From contig NC_081828.1 of assembly GCF_030867095.1 (NCBI RefSeq), positions 213,534,978-213,598,977 on the forward strand: a stretch of DNA of 64,000 bases, written 5' to 3'. The notes under the pieces are model-generated. The model was not told where the DNA came from. It ran no database searches and saw only the letters and a list, made by a program, of their open reading frames with translations. The DNA comes from Alligator mississippiensis. Taxonomy: Eukaryota; Chordata; Crocodylia; Alligatoridae. Shown in pieces: positions 22,713 to 34,844 of this stretch. Position numbers and translations under genes: made by a program. How positions within the stretch are numbered: position 1 is the stretch's first letter; every line of letters starts with the position of its first letter.

Positions 22713-24084
22713 AGCCTCAACCATTGGGTTTTTGGCTTTTCCGGGGCGAGTCTCACTGCCTCTTCCACATCAGTAGCATGAGAGAGAGAAGCTGCCATTA
22801 AAGCCAGTGTGAAAGTGGGAGTCTGATTTGGATCAGAGGAAGTGACCCATGGTGGTCCACATCCCACCTTGGCTGCTTCCTCTGGGTTTTGTCATGGAAA
22901 ACCCTTCAAAAAGCCTGTTTCCTTCCCATGTTGATGGGGAAAATTCTTTGACATGCCTGTGGGTACCTCGGAGAGACACACGGCCAGGACAAAGCGGCTT
23001 GTGGCCTTGTGAGCACCGTGGTACCCTCGGACTTACCTCCCAGCCCCAGGCCGAGCCTGTCCTCAGACTTCTCCTGCTGCAAGTCTTTGTCTTTCTACCT
23101 CTCCACGATGCCGCTGGTTCTGGTCTGTCCTCTGGGGAGGCTCCCTGCGGTGCCTCGCACACCCGAAAAGTGGTGGGGCAGGTTAGGCCTGACTCTCAGC
23201 TGGCGACGTGGAGCCGGAGAGCAGCATCTCTTGGCCCTGGGTGCGGTGCTGTGAGACTCTTTAATGCAGCTGCCTCTGGCCCCAGGTGCTGCTCTGTGCC
23301 ATGAGTTAGCTCGTGCTCTGCTTTGCTGCTAGGTGCAGGGCAGCAGGTGCCCCAGGCAGGGTGACGGGCTGCGGGGCTGCCCGTGCACGGAGGTGAGAGC
23401 CCCTGTCGGGGCGTAGTTTAACAGAGTGCAACTAAAGTAGCGTGGGACGGTGATTGGAGAGCCCAGGGGTGTGGGCCGCTGCGGAGGAAGGAGCAGTGTG
23501 AATAGCTTTGTAACTCAAGATGCAGATGAGCGCAGTTCCCAGGCAGCGGAGGCACAAAGGGCGCCTTTGTAAGGCGGCAGCGCCATCCCCGCCGGGGACG
23601 AGACGCAGGCTCCAGCCAGGTCCTTACCGATGGCACAAGCCGTTCGATGTGCATCGGAGCCAGCGAGATCCGTGGACCCTCTCAGTGGGGCCCTGCCTTC
23701 ATCCTCCTCCTGTGTGCGCCAGGGAGCGCAGTGCCCAGAGCCTGCATGGGTTGGTGTCGCTTTGGTCTTGTCCCCAGCGTGCAGCTAGGGAAACTGAGGC
23801 ACGCAGCGGAGGAGGGTCCTGATCAAAGTCCGCTCCTCGCCAGGCTCCCTGCATGTCTCAGGAAGAGAAAGGCAGGTTCCCGGCACATTTGGGAATTGCA
23901 GTGTGGGCGGGTGGGATGCACCTCGAGGTGGCTTCGGAGCGATCGCCTCCAGCCCTCTCTGCCCCTTCTCCCCGCTGTTCGCTTGTGTGTGCTCCCCACC
24001 CCTTGCTCTCCTCCACCCTTGCCTCTTTCCCTTCTTGCTCTCTCTTCTCCCTTTCATCCCTCAGATCACTGAACGTGCGATCGC

Positions 24085-24240
24085 TGCTTGCTCACCTTTT
24101 AGTGGGCCCTAGGCAAACAAACTTGTGGGCCCCTATTTTTTTTTCACTCAAGAATTATAGGATGTAAAATAAGTCCAACTGGGCCCCTTCTTCACTCAGG
24201 GCCCAGGCATGTGCCTGGTTTGCCTATGTGCTAATCCAGC
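24085..24240. repeat. Unclassified element with gggccc-rich ends
   Basis: It reads gtgggccctaggcaaacaaa at the left and gtttgcctatgtgctaatcc at the right, with an imperfect inverted relation between aggcaaac and gtttgcct. It is possibly a small non-autonomous transposon. Confidence 0.35.
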
Positions 24241-25499
24241 TCTGCCTGAAGCTCCTCCTCCCTAGTTTCATCCAGCTTCTGTACTTTGAACTGCCTTGAA
24301 ACGACCTCTCAGCCAAAGCCAAAGACCTGCTCTCCTTCTTCATCATTGCCCGGACCTCTGAACTGCCTTCAAGGTGCCGCTGACCGCGTTCGGCCCCAAC
24401 AGCACTGCCCTCTCCTTGTTCTCCTCCCACTTTCCTCTAATCATCCTTTTCTGGGTCCTTTGCAATTTCCACTCGTGCTCTCCATGGCTGTCTCAGTCTG
24501 GGTCCCCTTCTTTTCCTCGGCTGCACTTTATCTCTAGGCAATCTCATCTGCACATGCACTCGACTCTCACCTCTGTCCAGAGGACTCATCTCTACCTCTC
24601 TGCTCCAGATGCATGTCCAAACTGAAATCGTGGCCAGGGTCTTGGATAGCTCCCAGGGGAGGTCAAGCTGTCAACTCCAGCTAAAGCAGACTCTGCGATA
24701 ATAGGTCCCTTGTCCTCCTCGTAGCTCTTCCCACAATCTCTTGGTTTGAGCCCTGGAGTACACCACTGGTGTGCTTAGCACCCCTTACCTCAGTGTCCTG
24801 TTGGACTCCAGCACCTCACGCCCAGGTCACATCAGCGACTTTTACAATCTTTCTGCATGATGTCTCTCCGAGGCCTTCGTGTCCATCCTCGGAGCTGTTA
24901 ATGCTCCCATTATCTCATGCCATGATTGCTACCCAGTCCCTTTCTTTGTAGCTTTGCCCTGCTCCTTTCCATCCAGAATGCTGCTGAAATGACCGTCGTC
25001 CTAACCTGTCCCTTTGACCACGCCGCTCTGCTCCTGGCATCCCTGACCTGGCTCCCATTTCTCTGCTGACACAAGCTGCTGGTCTTAGCTTTCAAGGCCC
25101 TTCCCTGCCTGTTCCCACCACAGTACCGCTCCAATATCCATCGTGCAGGACACGGGAGATGGTGCTGGAGGCTGTGAGAGCTTCAAGCTTGGGGCACTGC
25201 TTTTTAAGGACGATGTAGAGCAGGAGTGTTAAAGATGCAAAGGAAGGGGCTGAAAATTGGGTCCTGAAACTGGGTCTAGAGGTGAGTGAGAACTGCCAAA
25301 GGGCTTGTGACACAAGCAGGATGAGGACATGGGGGGAGAGGTGTGCTTCGTGTGAGCAGGAGGAGATCGAGGGGGGTTGTGACAGCTGCAGCCTGCCCCA
25401 CCTTGATCTCCCTTGCCAAAGCAGCAGGTTTGAACTGCAGCAGAGCAGAAGAGGATCCAATCTCAGCGAAGTCTGCTGACCTGCGAGAGCAGCGGGGCA

Positions 25500-25650
25500 G
25501 CAGCACAACATGCCCGTGGGGACCAGTGGGGAATCGCCATCACTGGAGGTTTTCCGGCATCCATCTGGGATGGTTGCAGAACAGCTCACGCTGCAGGGAG
25601 CTGCATTAGGTGCCCCTGGAGGTTACTTCCAACTCCATGATTCAAATTCA
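25500..25650 (+). repeat. CR1 LINE 3' end, plus orientation
   Basis: It includes catcactggaggttttccgg and cctggaggttacttccaact, then the terminal ccatgattcaaattc. Confidence 0.75.
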
Positions 25651-25654
25651 GCTC

Positions 25655-26275
25655 TTAAAAGGAGGAAGAAGAACTGGAGAAGGTCCAGAGAAGGGCAACA
25701 AGGATAGCTAGGTGCATCTACATGTTCGCTAATGTGCCATAGTTATGGTGCTTTAAGTTTAGTACTTGTATAACCAAGCACTAAATCAATGCACAGTAAC
25801 TAGTGCTACATGGCGCCGGCACACAGCTTTTTAGTAACACTAACTGCACAGTAGCACATTAGCACAGTTTTTGCCCTGCACACTACTGCGCAGTAGAATT
25901 AGGCCACTTTGCCTTGTGTAGACGCACCCTTAATGGCATAGAGGGGCTTCTATAGGAGGAGAGGCTAAAGAGGCTAGGCCTATTCAGTTTAGAAAAAAGA
26001 TGCTTGAGGGGGGACATGATGAGGGTTTACAAAGCGCTAAATGGCCAAGAGAAAGTCAAGTGGGATTTATTATTTACTGTCTTTCACAATGCAAGAACTA
26101 GGGGTCAGAAAATGAAACTAGTAGGTAGTAAGTTTAAAATTAATGCAAGGGAGCTCTTCACCCAGTGCATCGTTAGTGTGTGGGGCTCGTTGCCACCAGG
26201 TGTCGCGGAAGCTGAGAGCTTAGCCAGATTCAAAAAGGGATTGGACACATCCAAGGAAAGGGGCATCAGTACAGG
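25655..26275 (+). repeat. CR1 LINE fragment split by a MITE
   Basis: The left part, ggagaaggtccagagaaggg followed by caacaaggatagcta, continues after the MITE with ggcttctataggaggagagg, then ttgaggggggacatgatgag. It ends with agattcaaaaagggattgga. The continuity across 25711-25929 shows that the MITE landed in an existing CR1. Confidence 0.85.
25711..25929. mobile_element. Crocodilian-type MITE, copy 2 (219 bp), nested in CR1
   Basis: It starts ggtgcatctacatgttcgct and ends ccttgtgtagacgcaccc. The flanks are cta on the left and tta on the right, consistent with a diverged 3-bp TWA-type duplication of the PIF/Harbinger superfamily. It shares ctgcgcagtag-type blocks with the other two copies. 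Confidence 0.85.
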
Positions 26276-26329
26276 AGTGGGGGCACAGCCTCGGCGTCAG
26301 ACCTTCCTGGACAGAAGTTGCATCAACTG

Positions 26330-26480
26330 GTTTGACCCAATTCAGTTCAATCTGATCCTACATTCGACCAGGTTTATCTTAAACCAGTTTTAGCCATTTA
26401 TTAAACTGGTTTATGTGCACTGAACTTCTATTCTCTTACAGGTTTAAAACAGTTTCTGATCACTTAAACTGGGTTATGTG
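26330..26480. repeat. Unclassified element with repeated taaaccagttta motifs
   Basis: The arms taaaccagttt (26380-26390) and aaactggttta (26403-26413) form a perfect 11-bp inverted repeat. Related motifs (actggtttgaccc, tttaaaacagttt, acttaaactgggtta) surround them. It is probably a small DNA transposon derivative. Confidence 0.5.
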
Positions 26481-29400
26481 TAACTTCTGTCCCGGGCATA
26501 AATGCCGGAGGTGGCAAGTGGGAGAGGAGCAGTGGGAAAAACCCTGGCCGTGTCCTGTTCACGCTCCCTTTTGGCACCTGCTCTCTGCCGCTGTGTGGTG
26601 CAGGAGACGGGGCCAGATGGACCTATGATCTGACCCAGTCAATGGCAATTTTGATGTTTTTAAACCTCTGTTAAGTATTGCCCACCGCACGGACTGACAC
26701 TGTCTTGTGGCATCCCCTGTCTGTCTGCATCCACCCGGTGCCTCAGGCTCTGAACGCCGAGATGGGGATCACCCCCTTGTTCTGTGCAGTACAAGCACCC
26801 TCCGTCCTGTCTGGGGGATCCTAGCCGTGACGGTAAAGCAGACAATAACCCTCTGAGATGGCACGTCAGGCTGTGCATTGCTAAGGGAGGTGCAGCAGAG
26901 TTTCTGGGCTACCAGGAGCTGAATCCTCTCCCGGCTCTGAGCAGCTATGCTGCAAACAGCAACATTTCTGCAGCTGAGATGTCCACAGATTTCCTTTTTT
27001 TCATTATTCGTCATTGGCAAAGCAGTCTGTGATCCTCTTGGCTGGTTATTAACCGAGGCCGGCTCGGTGACTTTTCATTAAGCCCTGGGAACCCCAGCCA
27101 TAAAAATCATTTAGCTTTAATTTATGGCTGTTGTAATTTTTTTTTCTTTAAATGTGATTTCCAATATAACGTGATTTATTTTTAATGCAACTAATCCTCC
27201 TTCCTCGCTGCAAAGGACCCATCCTTGGGTAATTACCGTGGAGGGCTGGTACTTTACGGCTGATGGGGAATTTACGGCTCGTGTTAGCGTTTTCTTTCCA
27301 AATGTCTGCTTAGCTCTGGTCACCGGGGGCGCCTGTTCCCGGAAGCCAAGGCATCGTTAGCTGAGGTCAGCGAGCTAAATGAACAAGGGGAGGGGCAGCC
27401 ATGATCCGTAGACTTTAATGGAAACGATGCTTGCCTTGGACGCAGAGGGGATGAATGACCTGGTGTGACGTGACGGGTATACTGGGTTCATACTGGCAAT
27501 GAGGGCGACTCCAGTTACTTCCAAGGCTGCATCATCTCAGCAAAAGGCTAGCGGCTCTGAGATGTGCAGTAGAAGGCAAGGTCCTTGGGAGTCCTTGGCT
27601 GGGCAGCATCCTTTCTTGAGGGTTAGAGGGCACAGCTTCATGCTTACCATAAGGGAGACACGAGCTAGCTTCTTTCTAGCACCGGGACGCTGGTTCTCCA
27701 GCTGCAGCGCCCCCCAGCATAACCCAGAGCAGCCTAAAAGCTGCATTAATTTACACCAGCTGGTTCTGGTCCCTAAGGGCTGGTTTAGGAATAGCACATC
27801 TGTGCAGGGGGTTGGAGAAGGTCCTTTCCCACCTATGGTTCTCCCCGTGCTAACTGAGAACAGCTGGAGCAGTGCTTCTCCACCCCATTCAGACACATGC
27901 CAGGCTTAGCAGTGACTGGGCAAGACCTGACTACCTGCCTTTGTGCCCGCTGAGAGCTTTCCTACCTGGGGTTATTCCCGCCAGGGTCAGGCATCGCCGA
28001 GAGTCAGACAAATTGGGCCCATAGATCTCTCCCACTGTTACAGGATCTAGGAGACAGGTCCTGGCCAGTAAATGCTAACCCAGCCCTTTTTAATTCAGTT
28101 TAGCGCTAGCCCGTGTCTCAGCGCCTGCCCCCTTCAAAGCCAGAGGGAGATTGTGCTGTTCTTGCTGGGAGAAGCCTTTGATTTCAGTGCAGAAGCTGTT
28201 TCAGAAGTTTGCTTTGAAGTGAGCACCAGCTCCCACCTGCCACAGCATCCTGCCCCCAGGGCCCTGGGTTGCAAGGAGCAGGCCAAAACTGCCTGAGCTC
28301 CAGAAGATGCCATGAGAGGCAGTGAAAGCGGTGGCTGGCATGGGCAGTGTGCCAGGGGTTGTTGCCACCTGGGTTACAGGTGAGCTGCCCAGTTGTCTAC
28401 CTATAAAAGAGGCAGGAGACTGGTCTGCAGGTTTTGACTGCCTGCAGCCCAAAAGACAAGAAGAAGCACTTATCCCAAAGTCAGCCGGCCGACCCAATAT
28501 AGCTGGAGAGACTCAAGGGGGGAGTGAGCATGTCCCATGGACTGGCACCAGATCTTCTTGACTTCGAGTCTCCATTTCTCCCTCCAGTCTCTAGCCTATC
28601 TTCATGTGTGGCTTGTTTTTAAATATTCTCATAAATCGTCTCGTTTTACTCGAATGTCTTTGTCCCGAACTGGACTGAACGCTTACGGACTTGACGATGT
28701 CAGGTAGTTGGGACGCACATCCGCAGGAAGGTTGCAGCTGTGGAGGGCAGGGTTTCATGTCGCCTTCCTGCCTCGTCGTGGACCCACCTTGGTTTCTTGT
28801 CCCCTTGGGTTATAGCCACCGCTCACAAGGCTGCTTTGTTTTTGCGCTTTATCTAAGAAACTTAACACAAATGCATCTGTTATGGCAATCTGCATCTACT
28901 TCATTTGGTTGCGTTCACTAACATTTTTACGGGAAAGCTGCTTATTCGTTTATAATGTCTCCTTTCAGGCTGTGTGCTCCTGTTAATTTGATCCTCTTCC
29001 TGGCTTCACTGGACATGGTTGATGGCTTCCTTTACTTTGCTAACCAAGGTAGTAGTCACGTCTGCCAAGGGGCACTCTAGGGTCACTCAGAAACAGGCCT
29101 TGGGGGCCTTTTGTTTTAGCCACACTTCTGCAGCTTGGCTGAGACCCCTTTGCAAATGGTCAAGGCAGGCAACAGCGTGTGACTCCTACTGGTTGTTTGA
29201 TCAACCCGGCATGTGTCTTCTGGGCATCCTGTCCCTCTTGATTGATGTTGAGGGTGTTTCATGCTTCCTGAGAGGCAACTAAGGGGCTGGGAGATGCCAG
29301 GGCCAAATCAAAATGGTGCTGGCTTGAAACACAGCCAGGCTTAGTGAACCTCCTGTAAGCCCTGGTCCCATCAGCAGCTCTCCAGCTGCCCTACGTGGGC

Positions 29401-29555
29401 ACTACAGGAAGGAGCGTCCAGATGAAAAGCTTGGCCAGGAAGATGAGCCCAGCCACTCAAGGGCAATGAAGAGGACCTGTTTCAGGTGGATTACAGCCTC
29501 AAAGGGTCTTAGGGCTCTTGTAGTGCGGAAGACACCTGGTAATCCCATGGCTCGG
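26481..29555. other. Intergenic, mostly single copy
   Basis: No coding exon, RNA gene or named repeat was recognised outside the AT-rich island at about 27.1 kb. Confidence 0.5.
27060..27250. promoter_or_regulatory. Candidate regulatory island with TTTATGG inverted repeat (inferred)
   Basis: An AT-rich single-copy stretch inside GC-rich DNA. cagccataaa (27095-27104) is perfectly inverted as tttatggctg (27121-27130) around a 16-bp spacer rich in TTTAA. TTTATGG is a Cdx/Hox-type site. Function is not shown. Confidence 0.2.
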
Positions 29556-30110
29556 GACTTGTGTTGGTTGCCAGTTGTCCTAGGAAGGCTTTCCCCACCC
29601 TCCTCATCATAAAGGGTTGCTGCAACATGGTCTTAGATTGGGCAGCAGGAAAAACGTCTACGCTGTTAGAGCAGGGAGGCAGCGGAAGAGATGCCGGGGA
29701 AGTTGTAGACTCTCCATCACCGCAGGTGTTCAAGAAAAGGTTGGGCAGTCACTTGGCAGGGATGATGTCGGTGTAGCAATGCCCATGATCTACTGTGGGC
29801 TTGTTTCTATCTGGGCTTTGCTGGTTGCCACATGGGGCATTGGTACATTTTCACTTTCTTGGGAGCAGGAGGCATTGCCCTCTCTCTGGGATCTCTTGAG
29901 CCTGTATTAACAACCTTGCACAGCAGCAGGACCTTGGCTGCCGCGGTCCTTCTGCTTTACCCGTGGCAGGTTTGGGCGTTGTGTCTTGTGTTGGGTCAGG
30001 GGTGACGGCGGTTTTACCAAGAGGTTAGACGATGGATTTGTACAGGATGGTTTGCATAGGGATGATCCTGTCTTCTGGCCTGACATCTCTGCGATCCTGT
30101 GAATGCTAAC
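29556..30110 (+). repeat. CR1 LINE 3' end, plus orientation (~550 bp)
   Basis: It contains caaggtgttcaagaaaagg-like sequence at 29725-29745, gctttacccgtggcaggttt, and ggatggtttgcatagggatg near the end. It is the same subfamily as at 5855 and 62470. Confidence 0.8.
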
Positions 30111-32554
30111 TGGCTTCTGGAGAGGGATGAAGGTGTCACCTTCCTCGGAGGCATTGGGACATTGGCCACAGCGAAGACTGCGGGGGTTTGATGGAGGTCT
30201 GCCGATGCTCCTTTTGGTACTCCTGGCTAAAGAGTCTTGCTCTTCTGCTCAAAGTCAGACCAACTTCCAAAAAATTGGGGGCAGGAAGGAATTTTTCATC
30301 AGGCACGGTTTGTGTGGGGGTTTTGCCTTCCTCTGTAGTGTGAGACCTGGTCTTTTCCCTACCGTCCTCTGGGCAACCACTACATTAAGCAGCTTCTTCC
30401 TTGTCATTGCATTGGCAGCACTCAGGTCTCATGTGCTTTTGCCAATGTCATGTTATGGGGTGGGACGTAGAGCCTTGGATACCATGTCTGCGAGGGGCCC
30501 TGCAAGAGCTGGAAGTGATAATTATGGGGATGAGGTCTTCTGCTGCGGTCCCTCGCTGCCTGGGGAATGTGCTTATTCCCTGGGAAAGGGCTGACTTGAT
30601 TTAAGGGCCTTGATCCGGCAGGGGAGTAAGGCTGTGAGCTCCCTGAGAGGGGTGTAGGCCAGTTCCCTTCACATTTAGCAGAGGGGTGATGCCATTCAGC
30701 AGGCTGGGTCTGTGACCCCCGTTCCCTGATGCATGATGCTCTCCCCCTGCACCGTGCACGGCATCTGGGCACTTGCAGGGACAATGTGGTTTCCACGTGG
30801 GCACCGTGGCCTCGTTGCAGAGTGACCCAGTGTCCCCTGTGCACCACACCTGCACCGTGCAGGTGATCCTGTCCCTATCGGCCGCACGGCGAGGTATAAA
30901 TAGGGGCCGAGTCCACCCAGCCAGGAGGTCTGGCATCCTGTTCACCTTAACCCTTGTTTACAGACAACACATGCCTCCCGCTAAGCCCGCGGCTTGCACT
31001 GGATTTCGATTTCAAGGGGAACGTGACCGGTCTGGGATTCAGGGAGCTGGTGTGTTTTCAGCTGTGTCCGTGGTACCTTGCTGGCTTGACAGGCCATTGT
31101 AAGACGGTGACGTTAGCCCCATTTCAGGATCTCTGTTTCTCAGGTCCATACGCGACCTGGCCAAGGTCAGTCGGTCACAGGACAAGGAATTGCACCCAAA
31201 GCCCAGCCCCATGGCCGTCCTTCCTCCGAGGCCCAGGGACTACAGAGCTGTTTCTCCTCTTGGTAGGCTGCCTTGCTCTGCTGGGAGTGTGGTTCAGGCT
31301 CTCATTGTTTCTCTGTAATGGAGAGAGATGATCTTGCTGATGAATGAGTTGCTTTAAGGTCAAGAGCTTAACTCTCCCCTTGCAAACCGGGTCCCGAGCT
31401 GTTGGACTGAAACGGGAGAGGCGTGGGGCCCTCAGCCAGCGCTTGTGTAAAATGAGGCCGCCCTGCCCCGGGGGGTAGCGGGCTTTAGGAGCCGACTCGG
31501 CCAGGGGGAGGACGAGGAGAGAAACTCGATATGTCTCTTGGCCTGGTTGTGGCTTAATTTAGAGCACGGTGGCTCCATTACAGTTTTTTTCCACTTGAAC
31601 CCTCCCTTCCTTCCTTTGGCCGTGCATGTAGCGGCTGCTCCAGCGTTTGTACGGCGGCAGCAGCTGCCATTTGCTTTGCAAATGCAATGCTTGCCTTGGC
31701 GCAGGGGCTGAACGTTTTCTCCCCTTCTTGGAGTACACCCTGAAGGTCCTTCTTCTGCCGCCATGTCCATGGATGTCCTGCTATTGGGCATATGAAAGAC
31801 TCCTTCCCTTGTGCTGGGTTCAGATCCCACCAAAAATCCCATATCTTCCAAGAGCCCCAGAGACTGGTCTTACATAGTTTTCCAGTCCCATTATATATGT
31901 ACATCATACTGGGAAATTGAGCGTCAGACAAGGACTTGGTATGGGTTTCCTGTAGAGCAGAGCTGGATTTCAACTAGCGACTTGCTAGGAGCCAAGCCGG
32001 AGGGTCCTGGCTAGAGGGTTTGCTTAGGGTGGGACTGATCGCCACGTTTGGGGTCAGGAGGAATTTTACCCCATGGTCAGATTGGTACGGACTGGTAGGG
32101 ACAGCCCCGTTGATGTGCAAGGAGGATGTCTGGCCTTTACATTTACCCATCCAGTTGGCGAGAAACCACACAGCAGTGCCCTTTAGGTAAATGAAGAGCA
32201 ACGCTTGATTAAGAAAGCTTGATTAGAAAAGCTTCGTTATACTTGGGAAGTCATGTTCTGATTGGACCTTTAAGACGGACTCTGTTCATCTGAATCGTAG
32301 ACTCCTTCCCACACCCCAAGCATTGAGCAGCGATTGTCTCAGTCAAGTTATTTTGTCCTTAGAGCAAAAATGTGCTTTTTAAACACAAGTTGATTAAGAC
32401 ATGGAGGCAAGGCTGAGTGTAGTTTTAAATGCATGCAATCAGTTAGGGTAAACCCTATATCCCCCACTACAGCTTAGATCAACTGCCTAACACACATAAA
32501 AAAAAAAAAACAACAACCTATGAACTGCCCTCACCAGGATTTTAGTTTGTGTTA
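30111..32554. other. Intergenic, mostly single copy, GC-rich
   Basis: No gene is supported. A short CR1-like stretch (gcaggaaggaatttttcatc) lies near 30280 and another (gtcaggaggaattttacccc) near 32055; the rest is unclassified. Confidence 0.45.
32025..32115 (+). repeat. CR1-related short fragment
   Basis: The segment ggtcaggaggaattttaccc then catggtcagattggtacgg matches the block gcaaggaattttaccccatg near 62500. Confidence 0.5.
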
Positions 32555-32955
32555 ATTACTGTGAGAGCTTTAAAGAGCTCAATTTGTTTAGCTTATCAAA
32601 ACGAAGACTGAGAGGTGACTTGATTACAATGTCTAAGTACCTTTCCCAAAGGGAAAATACCGAGTATTAAAGGGCTCTTTAATCTTGCAGCAAAGGGCAT
32701 AACAAGAACCATTGGCTGCCAGCTGAGGCTAGACAAATTCAAATGAGACACGAGGAGCAACGTCTAACCAGCAAAGGTGATTAAGTATTGGAACAAACTG
32801 CCCGGGGAAATGGAGGCTTCCTCTCCTGAAGTCTGCAAAAGCAAGCCTGGCTGGTTTTCTGAAGGATGTGCCACAGCTCAGAGGGATGTACTGGGCCTGG
32901 GGGAGAGGTTTACTGGTGGGGGGTTTAGGACTGGTGTCACGCAGGAGGTCAGACT
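32555..32955 (+). repeat. CR1 LINE fragment, plus orientation
   Basis: It includes gcttatcaaaacgaagactg then agaggtgacttgattacaat, and later ttaagtattggaacaaactg, with gaggtcagactaaat at the end. This is the order of a CR1 3' region of another subfamily. Confidence 0.75.
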
Positions 32956-33110
32956 AAATCAGGGGTGTCAAACCTACCGCCTGCGGGCTGGATCTGGCCC
33001 ACGGAGGTGAGACATCCAGCCTGCAGGGCTTCCTTGGCCCCACCTCTGCAACTGGCCCATGGGGCAGCTCTTAAGTCACTGTGCCACAACTCAGGTGGTT
33101 AATGCCCCTC
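32956..33110. mobile_element. Possible ggggtgtcaaac-type element
   Basis: It begins caggggtgtcaaacctaccg then ctgcgggctggatctggccc, immediately at the CR1 3' end. No clear right terminus was found. Confidence 0.4.
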
Positions 33111-33354
33111 TTGCCCCAGCTTACCCACTGCTGAAGTCCCTGTTTTCTATTGCCTTTGGGCATACACAGCTGTCTGATGAGCAGCCGTGGCCAGCCAACT
33201 CATTTGAGTTGCACAGCCAGGCCTGGATGATGATACTCGGGAGCTGGGTTCAGGCCAGAGGACAACGTAGTCTGCCTTGTCAGAGGAGTTTGCAAATGTA
33301 AGTCAATCCTCATGCTACTGGAGATGGGGGAGTCTGCAGCAGAGGCCATGCAAG

Positions 33355-33470
33355 GAATCAGAAAATGAGGCCTGGAAGGGACCTCAATAAATCACATCTA
33401 GTCCTACCCCTGCTTAAAGCAGGGCCAGCCCCAACGAGATCATCCCAGCCAAGGCTAATTGAGTTGGGAT
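33355..33470 (-). repeat. CR1 LINE 3' end
   Basis: It reads aatcagaaaatgaggcctgg, then aagggacctcaataaatcac, and ends catcccagccaaggct. Confidence 0.8.
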
Positions 33471-33838
33471 TACAATTCAGGAGGCCCTAGCATCCAGCCC
33501 TGTGCTCAGACCGCTCTTCTCTCTAATGTGCTGTAGGAATTTGCAGGTTCCCTAACTGAAAGAGTAGGGACCGACGAGCGAGGGACAGGCTGGTTTACCA
33601 CGTCTTTAAGGCACTATGCAAACATGAGTGTTCACCATATACCGGGACTGGATGGCTTTCATGTGAACTCTAGCAAGGAAGCAGTAGGAAGGCGTAAGCA
33701 TCTGTAGACCACTTCACGGGCTGGGTTGTCGCTTGCCCTGCATCGCGTGATGGTCACAACAGTGTGGGGAACCGACAGGGAATTGTTTTATGCTCAAGTC
33801 ACACTGGTGTGTATGCCTACTGGGGGAGAGTTTTATTT

Positions 33839-33866
33839 GCACACACACACACACACACACACGCGC
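33839..33866 (+). repeat. (CA)n microsatellite
   Basis: About twelve CA units followed by cgcgcg. Confidence 0.9.
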
Positions 33867-34844
33867 GACAAGCTTGTGTCTATGATGCTATGAAACAGCT
33901 GCTGCAGTATTTCAGGGATGAGGATCGATTTAATGAAATATTAACGTTCATGTTATTGCTGAATTTATTTACGAGAGCTTGGTGCTTCCAGTCGCGCAGG
34001 CTCCTGCAGCACTCGAAGACAGCCCCATATCTCCCCTGAGGCAATGATGCAGCTGGATCCTGGGCCACTCCAGCTATGGCAGCACCAGGAAAGGATACAA
34101 GCTCTTAACGCCAACCGGGAAAGGCGGTCGCTTCACCTCTCGCGTGCAGGGTCCGGATGCACCAGCTTCTGTAGGTTATTATCGATTTGCATTTCATTGT
34201 AAGGATACAGGCTTGAATTAGGAATACAGACACATCCAAAGGTTTCTGCACCCAGCAAGGTCTTACTGTTGCTGATTTCCCCCTTCTCCCCACCACAAAT
34301 GTCTCAGAATAGGAAGGATTTCTTGTTGTGAGCCTGTCCTTCCTTCCTTCTGCATGGTAAGCAGCCACCAGGGTTGGATTATTCAGATCTCGGCCGTGGG
34401 AGTTGTCTATGCCAACGGCTCTCAAATCTTCTTAAACTGAAGGTACCCTGCACTGGACTCGAGGTACCCTTGATTAGACCTGAGACACCCCTCCATAACA
34501 TCTGTGATCTGAGTGGCACCAATTTCAAAGTATAATTTATGGATTGTAGTGCTTACCTCCTTGCAGACGGGTTAGGCAATGGGGGTGGGGGACTGTCAGG
34601 TAGGAACAAGCCTGCGTTTATCTACTTAGCTTATCTGCTTATCTCCTTGCAGCACCCTTCGAAGGATCTGGTGGCACCCCAGGGTACTCTGGCACCCTGG
34701 CTGAGAATCCCTGGTCTAAGTCTTACTTGAGATGGCAGATGCAGTGGCTTGTCAGAGTGGTCCTGTGTGGTACCTGAAGCTGGCAGAGGGGGGGCAAATG
34801 TTAGCATCAAGCAGCTGCTGCTTTGATCCCATTCATAGAAATCA

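Noticed and set aside
25276..25589. Minus-strand Leu/Ser-rich frame
   Set aside because: It lies over or next to the CR1 3' end and has no domain or splice support.
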